Shown here one piece after another: positions 49,615-60,252 of a stretch of 64,000 bases of DNA. The stretch's first letter is position 1; the number at the start of each line of letters is the position of its first letter. Below the pieces are notes generated by a model that was given only the letters and a program-made list of their open reading frames with translations, searched no databases and was not told where the DNA came from. The translations under genes were made by a program, and so were the position numbers. Source of the stretch: Clavelina lepadiformis (lineage: Eukaryota > Chordata > Ascidiacea > Aplousobranchia > Clavelinidae); contig NC_135244.1 of NCBI RefSeq assembly GCF_947623445.1, forward strand, positions 9,672,001 to 9,736,000, read 5' to 3'.

Positions 49615-50720
49615 TTGCAGATAAATTGGGGAAAGGCATCTAGTAAATGTAAACTTTCTGCTGATTGTTTTTGCTATGTCTGTGGTCTATATATCAGCTT
49701 AAAACAAGTGAAATATAAAATAAAGTTAGAAGCAAAGTTTTCTAATGCTTATAAAATGTATTTTGGCATGACAATTGGAGACAAAGATAAAAGCTGGGCA
49801 CCTCATGTGATCTACGGAACATGCCGATGAAATTTAGATGGTTGGCTTAGAGGAGACCGACACACGATGCCATTTGCTATTCCAAGAGTCTGGAGAGAAC
49901 CCCGAAATCATACAGATGACTGTTATTTCTGTATAGTTGACCTTTCAAGGTTTGGAAAACTAAAAACCGTCATGACATTGCATATCTTTCCATACCATCT
50001 TCTATTGCACCTGTTTCGCATAGCAGTGAGTTGCCACTACCCAAACTACCGAACAAAAAAGCTTCAAAAGATTCATCAGTGTCTCAAGATATAGAAAAAA
50101 CTCTGATGACGAATTCAACATATCTCATACAGACATAAATTTAGAACTACACTTTCCAAGCCAACAAGAACTGGACGACTTAATTAGAGACATGGGGCTG
50201 ACAAAGTCGAATGCGGAACTTCTGACTTGAAGGTTGTAAGAATGGAACTTTTAGATCCATCATGTCGATGTTCTTCGTCGAGAAAAAGGCATGAAAGATT
50301 TTCAAGATATTTTTCTGTGACAGGCACTCTATGCTTCTGCAGTGATGCTGATAACCTTTTTGAGGAATTAAGAATTGCTCGTGACTCAAGAGAGTGGCGT
50401 CTATTTATAGACAATTCTTCCCGAAGTTTGAAATGTGTCCTCCTTCACAATGGAAACCAGTATCAATCTACACCCGTTGGTATTTTCTTGGTAATAAACG
50501 AAGCAATAACTATAACTTTTGGTGAACAATCTGATGGACGAATACGAAAAAATGGGGTTTCGCATGTCCTTGAAAATGCATTTCCTGCACTCCCATCTTG
50601 ATTGTTTTAGTCCTAATATGGGTGATGTAAGTGAAGAACATGGTGAAAGGTTTCACCTGGACATTTCTGCGATGGAAAGATGATACCAAGGGCGGTGGAG
50701 TTGCATTATGATAGGGGTTA
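49615..50720 (+). pseudogene. Second, more decayed copy of the transposase-like family at 16692
   Basis: The N-terminal half, absent from the first copy, is present here: DCFCYVCG, KMYFGMTIGDKDKSWAPHV, MPFAIPRVWRE, DDCYFC, then PSQQELDDLIRDMGL, then the REWRLFIDNSSRSLKCVLLH block. The middle is deleted, and the frame resumes with MHFLHSHLD, GDVSEEHGERFHLDIS and YQGRW near 50590-50690. Frames shift at least three times and several stops interrupt it (one after YGTCR, one inside MER-YQGRW). The Cys pairs (CxxC, CYFC) suggest a zinc-binding N-terminus. I could not find the long terminal repeats seen around the first copy. Confidence 0.8.
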
Positions 50721-51839
50721 CGTATGGTCCGTAATACGAGAAGGCTTCTCAGTTCATAGATGCATAACCATAACATAATCAATTTTTGAAGATTTTTGGA
50801 GTGTTTGCATCCATGCATAATGCATATATGGGCTATATTTGTGTATAATTTTGCTTTTTAATTTTAACACAAAAGATTTTTGAGTAAAATCAGCAATCAG
50901 AAAAAGCGGCATTTCATCAAAAGTAAGGACACTTCAGGAAAAATTTTGGTAATTAGTTTAATTAGCAAAACACAATACATAAAAAGTTTCATGCAACTAA
51001 AACCTTCACAAAATTTTGTTACATGGTGATACATAACATATATATGTATATAAGTATCTATCGTAGTACTAGGCGTGAAAACTGGACATGGAAACGGAGT
51101 ATTTGTGCCAAGCGAGGGAGTTGAAAATTTCACTTTTTGAGACTTTGTTTAGCTAATTGATATGAACCGACTTAGAAATCCATCGAACTCGAGTCTATCA
51201 TTCATTTGTCACCAAGGGAATTGGAAAAACCCTGTTTCTACATCACTATTTAGTTCAAGTATCTATTTATAATCTTGTTTGAGTTTGCTTAATAAGTGAG
51301 CGGCTTATGGATATAAATTTCCAGTCTTGTAAAGGATATTATTAGGCCAAAAGGAATCGGACAGCAATCTATATATTTGGACCAATTACGTCGTCATCGT
51401 CACAGCAATATCATTTAAAATTGGTACCACGCGTCAGCGCGACCATACGCACACCACGATGACTTGATGCATACAGGTTGGCTTAAATCGTTTTAAATAA
51501 AGTAAAACGTTGCGTAAAACTGACATTTTTAATGACAACAAACACGAAGATTATAGCCGATAGCTAAGAGGTTAGTTGTAAAAACAAAATGAATTTTTTT
51601 GCAAGATACCCTTGCCTAAGTATTCAACGTTTGAAAACATGACTTTAATTTGAAAGCCAGGGACTCCCTTTATGCAAAGCATTGCTTTTAATTGGTATGA
51701 TAATGTTTATTCTCGTACTAAGAAAGTCTTTGCACGACTAAAACCCGGCAATGATTCTTTATTGCTCGAGACCCGATTACCGAGCTAGCCTTTGAGCAAG
51801 TTCCGATTGTCACACATTTTTTAGATTTTTTAATAGTAT

Positions 51840-52005
51840 TGCCCCTAATTTAAAACTGTCCACCAAGTCCACTGAACTGGAGTAAGTGTCGGTAATGCCT
51901 TGCCCATGGGCATTACAACGGTGTGACGCCACTGGGGATTAAGCACTGAACCTGAGTCGCATTTATTGCCGGCGCTCGAACTACTCCGCTAACGAGTCGA
52001 ATTCG
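51840..52005 (-). repeat. Probable tRNA-derived SINE
   Basis: On the minus strand an A-box-like GTTAGCGGAGTAGTTCGAG (51975-51993) is followed about 30 bases later by a degenerate B-box-like AGGTTCAGTGC. A tail follows containing TGCCCATGGGCA and CAGTGGACTTGGTGGACAG. The head resembles the SINE at 22203 in position and spacing of the boxes, but the tail differs. Assignment as a SINE is inference from promoter boxes. Confidence 0.45.
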
Positions 52006-53019
52006 GAGCCAGCGATTGAACGCTGATTTACCTTTACGTCCACTTAACAAATTCTTTTGTTTTTGGTCTGGCCTGCGCCGCTCGTTGCGTAAAGTTTCTA
52101 CATGTATGTCATTGCACTTACATTTTGCGATTGGCCAACGGCACCAACAAATTAAGGTTAGCAGGCAAAAAAAGAAGAAAAAAGCGCTTTCCACACTTCG
52201 TCCACGATGCTTACTGGAATTCATTGTGCACGGTCTTTTGCAGCTGAACCGTGTGAGTTAGAGGTTCTTCATATGATTTAGTTTAAGTAACAATTTTACG
52301 TGAACCAACTGTGATGGACTAGTCAATAGGGTATATCTATGCTATTGGATATTGCTGTGAGTCTAATCTTTCTGTGCCATTGCAAGATATGTTGAATGAA
52401 TCATATCAAAACTTTATTTCTGTAAAAGAATACCTAAACTCGATATGACGTTTATCGGTGTAAGAAAATAGCTTACGAAAGCAAACTATTGACTATATCT
52501 CAGCAGCATATCTATATTTTATCTGAAGTCAAGTTGACACCAAAAGCAAATGATATTTAACTCCATTCTTGAATGGTTTTCAAAAATAACAGGAGAATAA
52601 GATCGTTTTGTCGCAGACGACCAGCCAGGTGTTCGGCCCCTACCGCTATATACAGTTGGCCTATTAAATAGGTTGGTTTTGCATAGATGCTATTATCTGC
52701 TTTTAGCAAAGAATATACTTTTAAGGTCAAGTTTTACCTCAGTTGCGGGTGATGTATAGCTATCTTTATGGATTATTTGTCAAGTTACACAACCAAGCGA
52801 ATATTATAAAAATATTACAATACATAAATAGGAGTTAGCTGTAACAGAAGTTGTTAAAAATTAATGTCTAGTTTGCTGAACACGCTAATAAGTTTCTGGG
52901 AGTAACAATTCATAGGAGTTATGCACACGGGAGGATTTGACAAACCAAAACGATTTTTACATGCACCGAAGTTTAATTATAAATCTCACTGTATTAGCAG
53001 CCGTTGAGGTTACTATAGC

Positions 53020-53042
53020 TTATTATTATTATTATTATTATA
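53020..53042. repeat. (TAT)n microsatellite
   Basis: Seven or so uninterrupted trinucleotide repeats. Confidence 0.9.
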
Positions 53043-53203
53043 GAATATTAGTTTAGAATTGTTTGCTTTAAAGTTTTAAACAGTTTCCATAAGTGATATA
53101 CCGTACATTGCATGATTTTGCTTTACACAGTATAGTGTCTTGTTTATGGTGGGAAATATGTAAATATAATTAACACCTGGTAAATCGCAATTGGGATACA
53201 ACT

Positions 53204-56200
53204 ATGAGACGAAAATCAGTTCTGTTCATTTCAGGAATATCTCTGCTTGTAGGGATTCTTACCTTTTCTACGAGTAAGTTGTTCCAGTTTTGATATCTGA
53301 TGGCATTTTTATATTTTGAAACTTAGTTTACGGTAACATAGAATGGTATTTACAAACAGGTTAATGTTGCTCTTGCTCTTATCAGCAGAGAATTAACTTA
53401 TGTATAGGTTTTACATATTTTATGAGAACTGTTGAACAGTTTTATCTGAAAAGCACAACTGTGTTTACGCAAAAGTGGTTAGAGTATCAGACGATCATTT
53501 GCATAGGCTGTTAAACCGTTAATATGTTCATACTATCGGCAAAACGCTTCGACATGTAATCCAGCATAGCTGGATGCGGACAAATGTGGAAGTTACGAGC
53601 GAAGAAGAATGGGCATTATATTGTTATTGTATTACATTACATACTTGTAGCCATTGCCTGTTATAAATATTGTTATGAATAATGTTGTTAGCCTATAATA
53701 TATTGTTTTAGTCCACTATAACTTACAATTATTTGCCGATGATGTTTATTGTAACATGCTTCTTCTCTCCTACCCTGGCACCTAAACATAACTGGCTTAT
53801 AAGTGAAAGTTTGATGAACATCCAGACCTAATTGTACAATATAAAAAATAGCGTTGTTTCTATATACACTATACCAGGGCTTCTCAAACTTTTTACTTCT
53901 GCGATCACATTTTAGAAAAAAATTTCTGTGCAACCCCTTGATGGGTAACATATGCGTTAATGATACTAAAACAATAAACGTCCAATTACAAATCTAAAAT
54001 GGTATTTTTGTCTATGGCAAAATCATACAAATGCACATAATCCACCGAAGTACAGTAATAGTAGCCTACAGTAATAAACGGACCGCGTAATGCAGTGTTT
54101 CTCAAACTTTTTGCGATCGCGTACCACTCATTCGTTTTTTTTTGCTACACTGCGTACCACCTGGCTCCTGAATGACTTATTTTACTCAAATGTACCGGTA
54201 TTTATTAGTTATTACCGTTATTACTATACCATAACACCAATGAATAGCAAGAAAACACAATTTAATTTGATAGATGCAACTGTTTCTTCTGCACAAGCTT
54301 GTCTATCCGGGGCAACACATTATTCACAGCACATCGAAAATCATGTTCAGCGGTACGCGGTACCACTTAAAAAGCTCTCGCGTACCGCTAGTGGTACGCG
54401 TACCACAGTTTGAGAACCACTGGCGTAATGGAAACAGTAAAACGAATAAACAATTAACGAAAGCAATTCAACTTATAAATTTGAATTTGTTTAACCACCC
54501 TAAAATTACATTTTTCGACCCCAAACGGGGTCGCGACCCAACGTTTGAGAAGCCCTGCACTATACCATTGTATATAGAGCATTCGCGGAGATTTGTGGGA
54601 TTGTTTGAAAAATCTCATTCTATTTCTATATCTACAATTAGGGGAACATTTGTGGTGAATGCTTGGAACCTGACATCAAAAAAACTGTTGAATCATTTCT
54701 GTTTAAAGCATAACATTAGTATGAATTACATGATTTTCTTTCAATCTGATTTGGCAAGTTGTTATCATCACGGACACAACATCTGTAAATAATAGTTTAA
54801 CGCAGCCTACATCTAAAAACGTCGCAGCTTCCACCACCCGTGATTATTTTTTGCTTATTAACAAAATTCCTATCAGGAAATTATTTTTAAAAATATACAT
54901 TTTCAGTGTAGCTTTTCAAGTCAAAATAATTGTAGGATATAATCATTTAAAATAAAACTTTTATTTACTGGTATATAGCGAATTTTTGAAGTTTGTCTGT
55001 CAACAAATTTTATTTACTCGCATTAGGACGAAATGATGAAACAAATTGCTTAGACATCTCACACACGTCATCCACATAAACGCTTTATCTCAAACGACAC
55101 TTGTTTGTGCGAAATTTTAAAATAAATTTGTGGAATGTTTTAAAGATTAACGACCAGATTGGTGTTTGGTAACCTCATTACTGGTCTCGTTTAAGACTAA
55201 AAAACTTGCAATTTACGATATAAAAGTGTAAAATAGTTGTCGTATCAACAAAAGAGACTGACTCAACCAAAAGTGAGCGTAACTTACCCCGACTTCCACC
55301 AAATAACATAATTAGTAGCACGTTAACTGTTGTACATGATAACTTATACGGGTTAGACAAATCTATTTTGACAAAAAAATATGCAGTAGCCGCCATTGAT
55401 AATTAATTAATTGGAAGCCGCACAAAATGTCCAAGTTTAAAACAACGAATGTATAGCCACGACTTCTATTCAAATAAATACGGTACTGCACTTTAAAGAA
55501 AAGTTTTTCGATCTTTCGTAAGTGGATTCACGCTCAGAAGCGATCACATTCCCGTTGAGTCAGTTCTTTTCTACAGATAGAGATAGAAGCAAGTGGGTTG
55601 AGGTCGTAAGTAAATCTTCGACTGAGTGTTCCATGAAACTATTTTACGAATTGTAATGAAAAGAAACTTGCGTAAAAAAATCGCTATAAGCAGGGTTGCC
55701 ATCAGTCTCAACTCAGAAATAAGGACGACTAGAAAATCAACGAGGAATACCACCTTAAACAGTGTACAACAAGAGAAAGCAACCAATGTTCCTAAAAAAA
55801 AAAAAAAAAAAAAAAAAAACAAGACACTATCTGCATGTTCATAATTTTGGTATCTCTTTGGTACAAAATGGTATCGTAAGGTGACAAAATGCCCAAAATA
55901 AGGACAAAAGTGCCCACAACCGCCCTAATAATAAGGACGAAAGTGAAAATAAGGACATTTCTTATAAATAAGGACAAACATATTTTCTAAGACACGGACC
56001 TTTAAAATAAGGACAAATCTTATAAATAAGGACGGTATGGCAACCCTGGCTATAAGTGATCAATTATGTGGGTACATGTGATGTAATAGGTAAATACAGC
56101 AACAAGAACTGCTGCCGTTGAAAATTAATAAGAAAAAAGGCATTATGAAATGAAATTGTCGCGTGCCGTTTGTCGCTACAACAATAATTAGCACTATAAA

Positions 56201-57175
56201 CAAGAAGTTTTTTTCCAAATGTCATTCCATAAATGCATAGCTGTTTACAACCTTGTGAGGTGTGAGTTGTCCACATCATTTGTCTATTAAATTTCTTCAT
56301 ATCGATGTAAATTTAAAAAATTATTTTTTCTTATAGTTTTTGCAGTTACAACGTTGAGAAGCTCACGCCCCGAAGCAACCGAAGGCAAGGTCCAAGCGCA
56401 ATTGAACCAGCCCGAAGGGGTCTGGCCACGGAATAGCAGCACAAAAATTGATTCTAAATCGTCTTTGAATGAATCAGATGCTGTTGATTCTCACAGTTTC
56501 ACGCTTAAAACAAATTCCTGGACCGACTCAACAACACAAAGCTTAGTAAACAGGCGTGTGGAGACAACCAGAGTGAATGGCACTGCAAATTTACAAATGC
56601 TCTCAAACACGACAAAAGAAACAGCTACCAAAGCTTCAGAGGCAACAACGGTGTTGCTTCCTATTGCAATCTCTTTGCCAACTGAAACATCCATTCTCGT
56701 ACAAACTTTAATGGCAGCACGCAACGCAACACTTTCAATAAACATTTCCATGAAGACGAGAACCGGATCCGCCGAAATAACAAAGCCTACTACTGTGTTC
56801 ACAGAAGCACACGATTCCAATTCAGCTTCGTTACGTTTGACTTCGACAAGCGAGTTATCTTCAAATGTACCCGCACCAGCTCAGCTGTCCAGGATGGTAC
56901 ATTTAAAACATGAAACAGCTGGACGTCTACTGAGGCAGATTTGCAATTTTCTAAAAGAAAATTTTGGTATTTGCCTTTACGATATCCACAGCCGCGGTTA
57001 CTTAAAGAAGTGTAGCTCTTTTCATATTACACAGAGAGGTAAGGAATTTTATAGTTAGTTCATGTGTAGCGTATACAAATTTTTTCTGAAATATATCATG
57101 TGCATTGTTTCAGCTCGTAACTGTCTACTTTGTCGCCTGGTCAACTTTTGCAAAGATAATAGTCCTCCATTTTGA
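53204..57175 (+). CDS. Ser/Thr-rich membrane-anchored or secreted glycoprotein, unrecognised
   Basis: Exons 53204-53273, 56337-57038 and 57114-57175 join in phase (1, 1) and encode 277 residues. The first exon is MRRKSVLFISGISLLVGIL plus TFST: basic residues, then a hydrophobic stretch to about residue 29, i.e. a signal anchor or signal peptide. The body is very rich in Ser and Thr with several N-glycosylation sequons (NSS, NES, NGT, NTT, NAT, NIS), like a mucin-type stalk. The C-terminus has six or seven cysteines in about 55 residues (ICNFLKENFGICLYD, KKCSSF, NCLLCRLVNFC). The architecture resembles a type II membrane protein stem, but no enzyme domain follows. If the last intron is not removed, the frame instead ends at 57056. 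I do not recognise the family. The first intron has collected three MITEs. Confidence 0.5.
53875..54557. mobile_element. hAT MITE (outer), perfect TSD, interrupted by another MITE
   Basis: The ends CAGGGCTTCTCAAAC are perfect 15-bp inverted repeats. The perfect 8-bp duplication is CACTATAC (53867-53874 and 54558-54565). About 353 bp of its own sequence is split by the 330-bp element at 54093-54422. The interior includes CGACCCCAAACGGGGTCGCG, a small palindrome near the right end. Confidence 0.95.
54093..54422. mobile_element. hAT MITE (inner, nested), perfect TSD
   Basis: The ends are CAGTGTTTCTCAAACT and, inverted, CAGTGGTTCTCAAACT (15 of 16). The perfect duplication is GCGTAATG (54085-54092 and 54423-54430). 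It sits inside the element at 53875-54557 and is therefore the younger insertion. Its subterminal region has repeated GCGTACCAC / GTGGTACGC words in both orientations. Confidence 0.95.
55691..56048. mobile_element. hAT MITE with internal AATAAGGACAAA repeats, perfect TSD
   Basis: The ends are perfect 12-bp inverted repeats, CAGGGTTGCCAT. The perfect 8-bp duplication is GCTATAAG (55683-55690 and 56049-56056). The right half contains at least seven loose copies of AATAAGGAC(A/G)AA. An uninterrupted run of 26 A lies at 55794-55819. No coding capacity. Confidence 0.93.
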
Positions 57176-58891
57176 GAGATAGTGAAAAAAAACTAAAGAA
57201 AATGCTGAAAAAGAAAAACTGCAACATGCTTCGTTTGAGGCCGTATCACCCAATTGAGAACGGAGGTTTCATTAAAAAAGATACATTAATTATATTAGTT
57301 ATGTGAAGTCAATCAAGCTTTCTGTTGTAAGCGTTTACAATGTATTGATATATTTTGTTGCGTTACTGTAAATTATTTCAAGACTTCGTGACGTTATTTA
57401 TTGTGTCTATTACGATGTTGACTCTCATTTTGTGTTGGACCATTTTTATGCTCTCAATATTTCTATTTATTTTTTGTATGTTTCTTCCACGTTTCTATTA
57501 ATTATTCCTCCAGAAGTTAAGTTCTTTACGTTGCCTATTGGTACGTGTAAAAACATGCCAAATATTTTAGATTTTCTCAAAATACAACTCTTTCAATGTA
57601 TTACCTAACTACATTATATAGAAGAGTTGAAGTAAAACAGGAGTTGAACATTAAATGGCAGTCTCAACAAACCAAGTAGAAAGAAAGTTGTTCTTGGGTA
57701 AATTACTGTACAAAAAGCTTTTGTAAATTTGTTCACGTCAACGCGATTTCGTAAAAGCTTTTGCGAAATCTTCTGTGAAGTTGAACTTCGCTCAAGTAAA
57801 CAGTAATTTCCCAAAGATTTCATCATATAACTGTTGTCATTAAACATGTAAACGTAAACGTGATATCAAATGACGCTGGCGACCTCTGCATATATTGTAT
57901 ACTATTATACTCTTTATTTTCTACGTTTAACTCTTAAGACAATAGATAGATCCGAAGAGAGAAAAAGGAAAGTTATCTTAATAAGGTGTGGCGAACAAAA
58001 AAGTGCATGATAGATTTGATTAAAAAATACAAGCCACAAAAATGATGATACTTTAAAAGCAAATTCATTGACGGGGCTTACAATAGAATGAATGTGGTAA
58101 TTGGTAATGCTGCCGCATAGAAATCTTGTGTTTTACCACGACTTTGCCTAAATTTCGAAATTATTACAGTATTAGTTGCAAAATGAAACTTTTGAAACAA
58201 ATTGTGATTGGCATATCTTTTCCCTTCCGGTCACGTTTCAAAGGTTAAAAACTAATGGAAACATTAAAACAGTACACATAAGTTGTTATAAACAATGGAA
58301 CGAAAGTTACAAGCAACATCAACTTAATATTAAGCCTACTAACTGCTTAAGATATGTGACCGATTAATTAATTAATTAATTAATTAATTACAATTATTTG
58401 TTTGCAAGTGTTCGTTTTCAAGAAATCGTAGACTTTGTTTCCGAAAATTTAACAAACTGTTATACTAATACTTATACTTCAAGAGTTCAAGACAATCTGA
58501 AATATGCTAAAGAAATGTCTATACCGAGTACTTCTTTCACTTTCTATTCTCTAACCCACCGGAGTTCGATATGCCTTTGCTCTCAGTGTGTGCATTTAGA
58601 TTTAAATTGATGACAGCTAAACTGTACTAGACATCATGTGCCAGAGTTGTAAACAGGCCTTATAAGTTGTTGTTAACCGGAACCCGAAACTGTATTTGAA
58701 GCCCAAATTAGGCCGGAAAGGTAAATTCACTAAATGAATTAAAGCTGTATTTTGATGACATTCTTTGAAATAACCGTTTTTAATTATTTTTTTCAAACTT
58801 AAGCCCGGACCAAGCCCCAATCCGAAAAGCCCGAACTAGGCTTACAAAACTCTAGCTTGTGCTAATACTTACTTTACTATACCTTCCAGTG
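57176..58891. other. Non-coding stretch
   Basis: No supported exon. It contains the microsatellite at 58363-58390 and, around 58660-58850, AGCCC/GGGCT-rich sequence (AAGCCCGGACCAAGCCCC) that looks like part of another inverted-repeat element, although both ends could not be paired. Confidence 0.4.
58363..58390. repeat. (ATTA)n microsatellite
   Basis: An uninterrupted run of the tetranucleotide ATTA/TTAA, about seven units. Confidence 0.95.
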
Positions 58892-59199
58892 CAGGGGCGG
58901 GCAACTTCTTCGGTCGGCGGGCCTGATATGAGAAAATGAAGTACTTGGCGGGCCGGATTAATTATGTATCATTAATTCCTATTTTACCTTTAAGTGACAT
59001 CACCATTCAGATTGTTACACTTCTTCTTAAAGAATAACTAATAATCACTATATTTGACGTAGTAAGCAAGTAGTGAGGGATTGCGGCAGACTGTGGCCGC
59101 AGGCCACATTATCATGTAAGACCGGAAACTGTCTGTGGGCCGCTCAAAATCCCGTCGCGGACCGGCCCCAGCCCGCGGGCCGTATGTTGCCCGCCCCTG
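58892..59199 (-). mobile_element. hAT MITE, inverted sister of 41256, perfect TSD
   Basis: The ends are perfect CAGGGGCGGGCAAC inverted repeats. The perfect duplication is TTCCAGTG (58884-58891 and 59200-59207). In reverse orientation its flank of about 120 bp (CGTATGTTGCCCGCCCC, CGCTCAAAATCCCGTCGCG, CCGGAAACTGTCTG, CATTATCATGTAAGAC) closely matches the left part of the element at 41256. The other side shares only the terminus. It landed in the CAGTG terminus of an older hAT-type sequence. Confidence 0.94.
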
Positions 59200-60252
59200 T
59201 TCCAGTGGTTCCCAAACACATTTTAATGCGGTTTCTTTTATAAAAATTTGAAATCATCGCGGGGCCCTAAGCAAAGAAAATAGTGAAAAAATAACATTAG
59301 ACTAAATATAGACAAGCAATGAAGTAGAACAGATGTTTTATAACAAGTCTGGTTGCAGTTTGCACTTCTAAATGCATATAGTTATCACTCAACATGGAAT
59401 GCGACAAACAGGACAAATCTAAGTGTCTTAAAAATATCTTGAAGTTATTGAGAAGAAATAATTTTGAAATGAGAACACAATTACAAGAACTGCAGTCCGG
59501 TCTTATATAGTCGATAAACTTTTTCAATAACTGTCAACAGATAGTCTTATTAATAAACATGCATTTAAGCTACTTTTACTTGATGCATTTTCAATAAACG
59601 TATTTTAATTGAAGAATCGACTGAATCGATTTAATTCCTGTGACCTATCCTAGCATTTACAAACATCGTGGTATATTTTATTTTTATAGTTTATATTGCA
59701 CGAACATTTTGCTGCTCATAATAAGAAATAAATGAAACCTTTAAAGGTAAAGATAAGGGCGCTTGCAGACCATAAGGGATCTTATTCATCAGAAGCTTTG
59801 GCTGCTTTTGAGGCCCCTAGTTATGGTCTGGGGCTACTCTTCAATGAAGAATTTTAATATCAGCTATACAATATCATTTACATATTCACAAAAGCTCAAG
59901 TAATATGCTCTGTTTACGTTATATTGTTTGCTTTCGACGGGGAAAGCCTCATTTGGCGTGTGGACTTTCGAAACTCACAGGGCCCGGCCGTGCTGACAAA
60001 TATTTCGTAAGGCCCTACAAAACTGCTTACTTCGTCTTTGAAATACTCAATTATATTCGAGATCAATGATAATTTATTTCATAACGTAGTGATGAATTTC
60101 AAAGATTGCGGAAGAAACGAATACTCAAAGCAAACTTTCCTCAGACAATTGCTCTGAAATTTGTTTTGGAAACAAACGCTTTATTCTATAAAACGTCACC
60201 AAGTTGTTGTGCCATTAAACAACAATCATCAGAAACTTATGGTTGTCTGCAA
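59200..60252. other. Remnant of an older hAT element and DDAH 3' flank
   Basis: CAGTGGTTCCCAAACAC at 59203 onward is a hAT-type left end whose own first bases were duplicated by the insertion at 58892; its right end was not found. Downstream lies the probable DDAH 3' region with a minus-strand poly(A) signal (TTTATT on the plus strand, 60180-60185), about 68 bases after the stop codon. Confidence 0.5.

Larger units (their letters stand above)
50721..53203. other. Non-coding stretch upstream of the Ser/Thr-rich protein gene
   Basis: No supported exon. It contains a probable tRNA-derived SINE on the minus strand (listed separately) and a short (TAT)n microsatellite at 53020-53042. The last few hundred bases should include the promoter of the gene starting at 53204. 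Confidence 0.4.

Noticed and set aside
55794-55819. A tract considered as the tail of a retroposed copy
   Set aside because: It lies inside a MITE with its own ends and duplication, and no retroposed gene precedes it.
55626-55844. Lysine-rich plus-strand ORF
   Set aside because: The lysines come from the 26-A tract inside a MITE.
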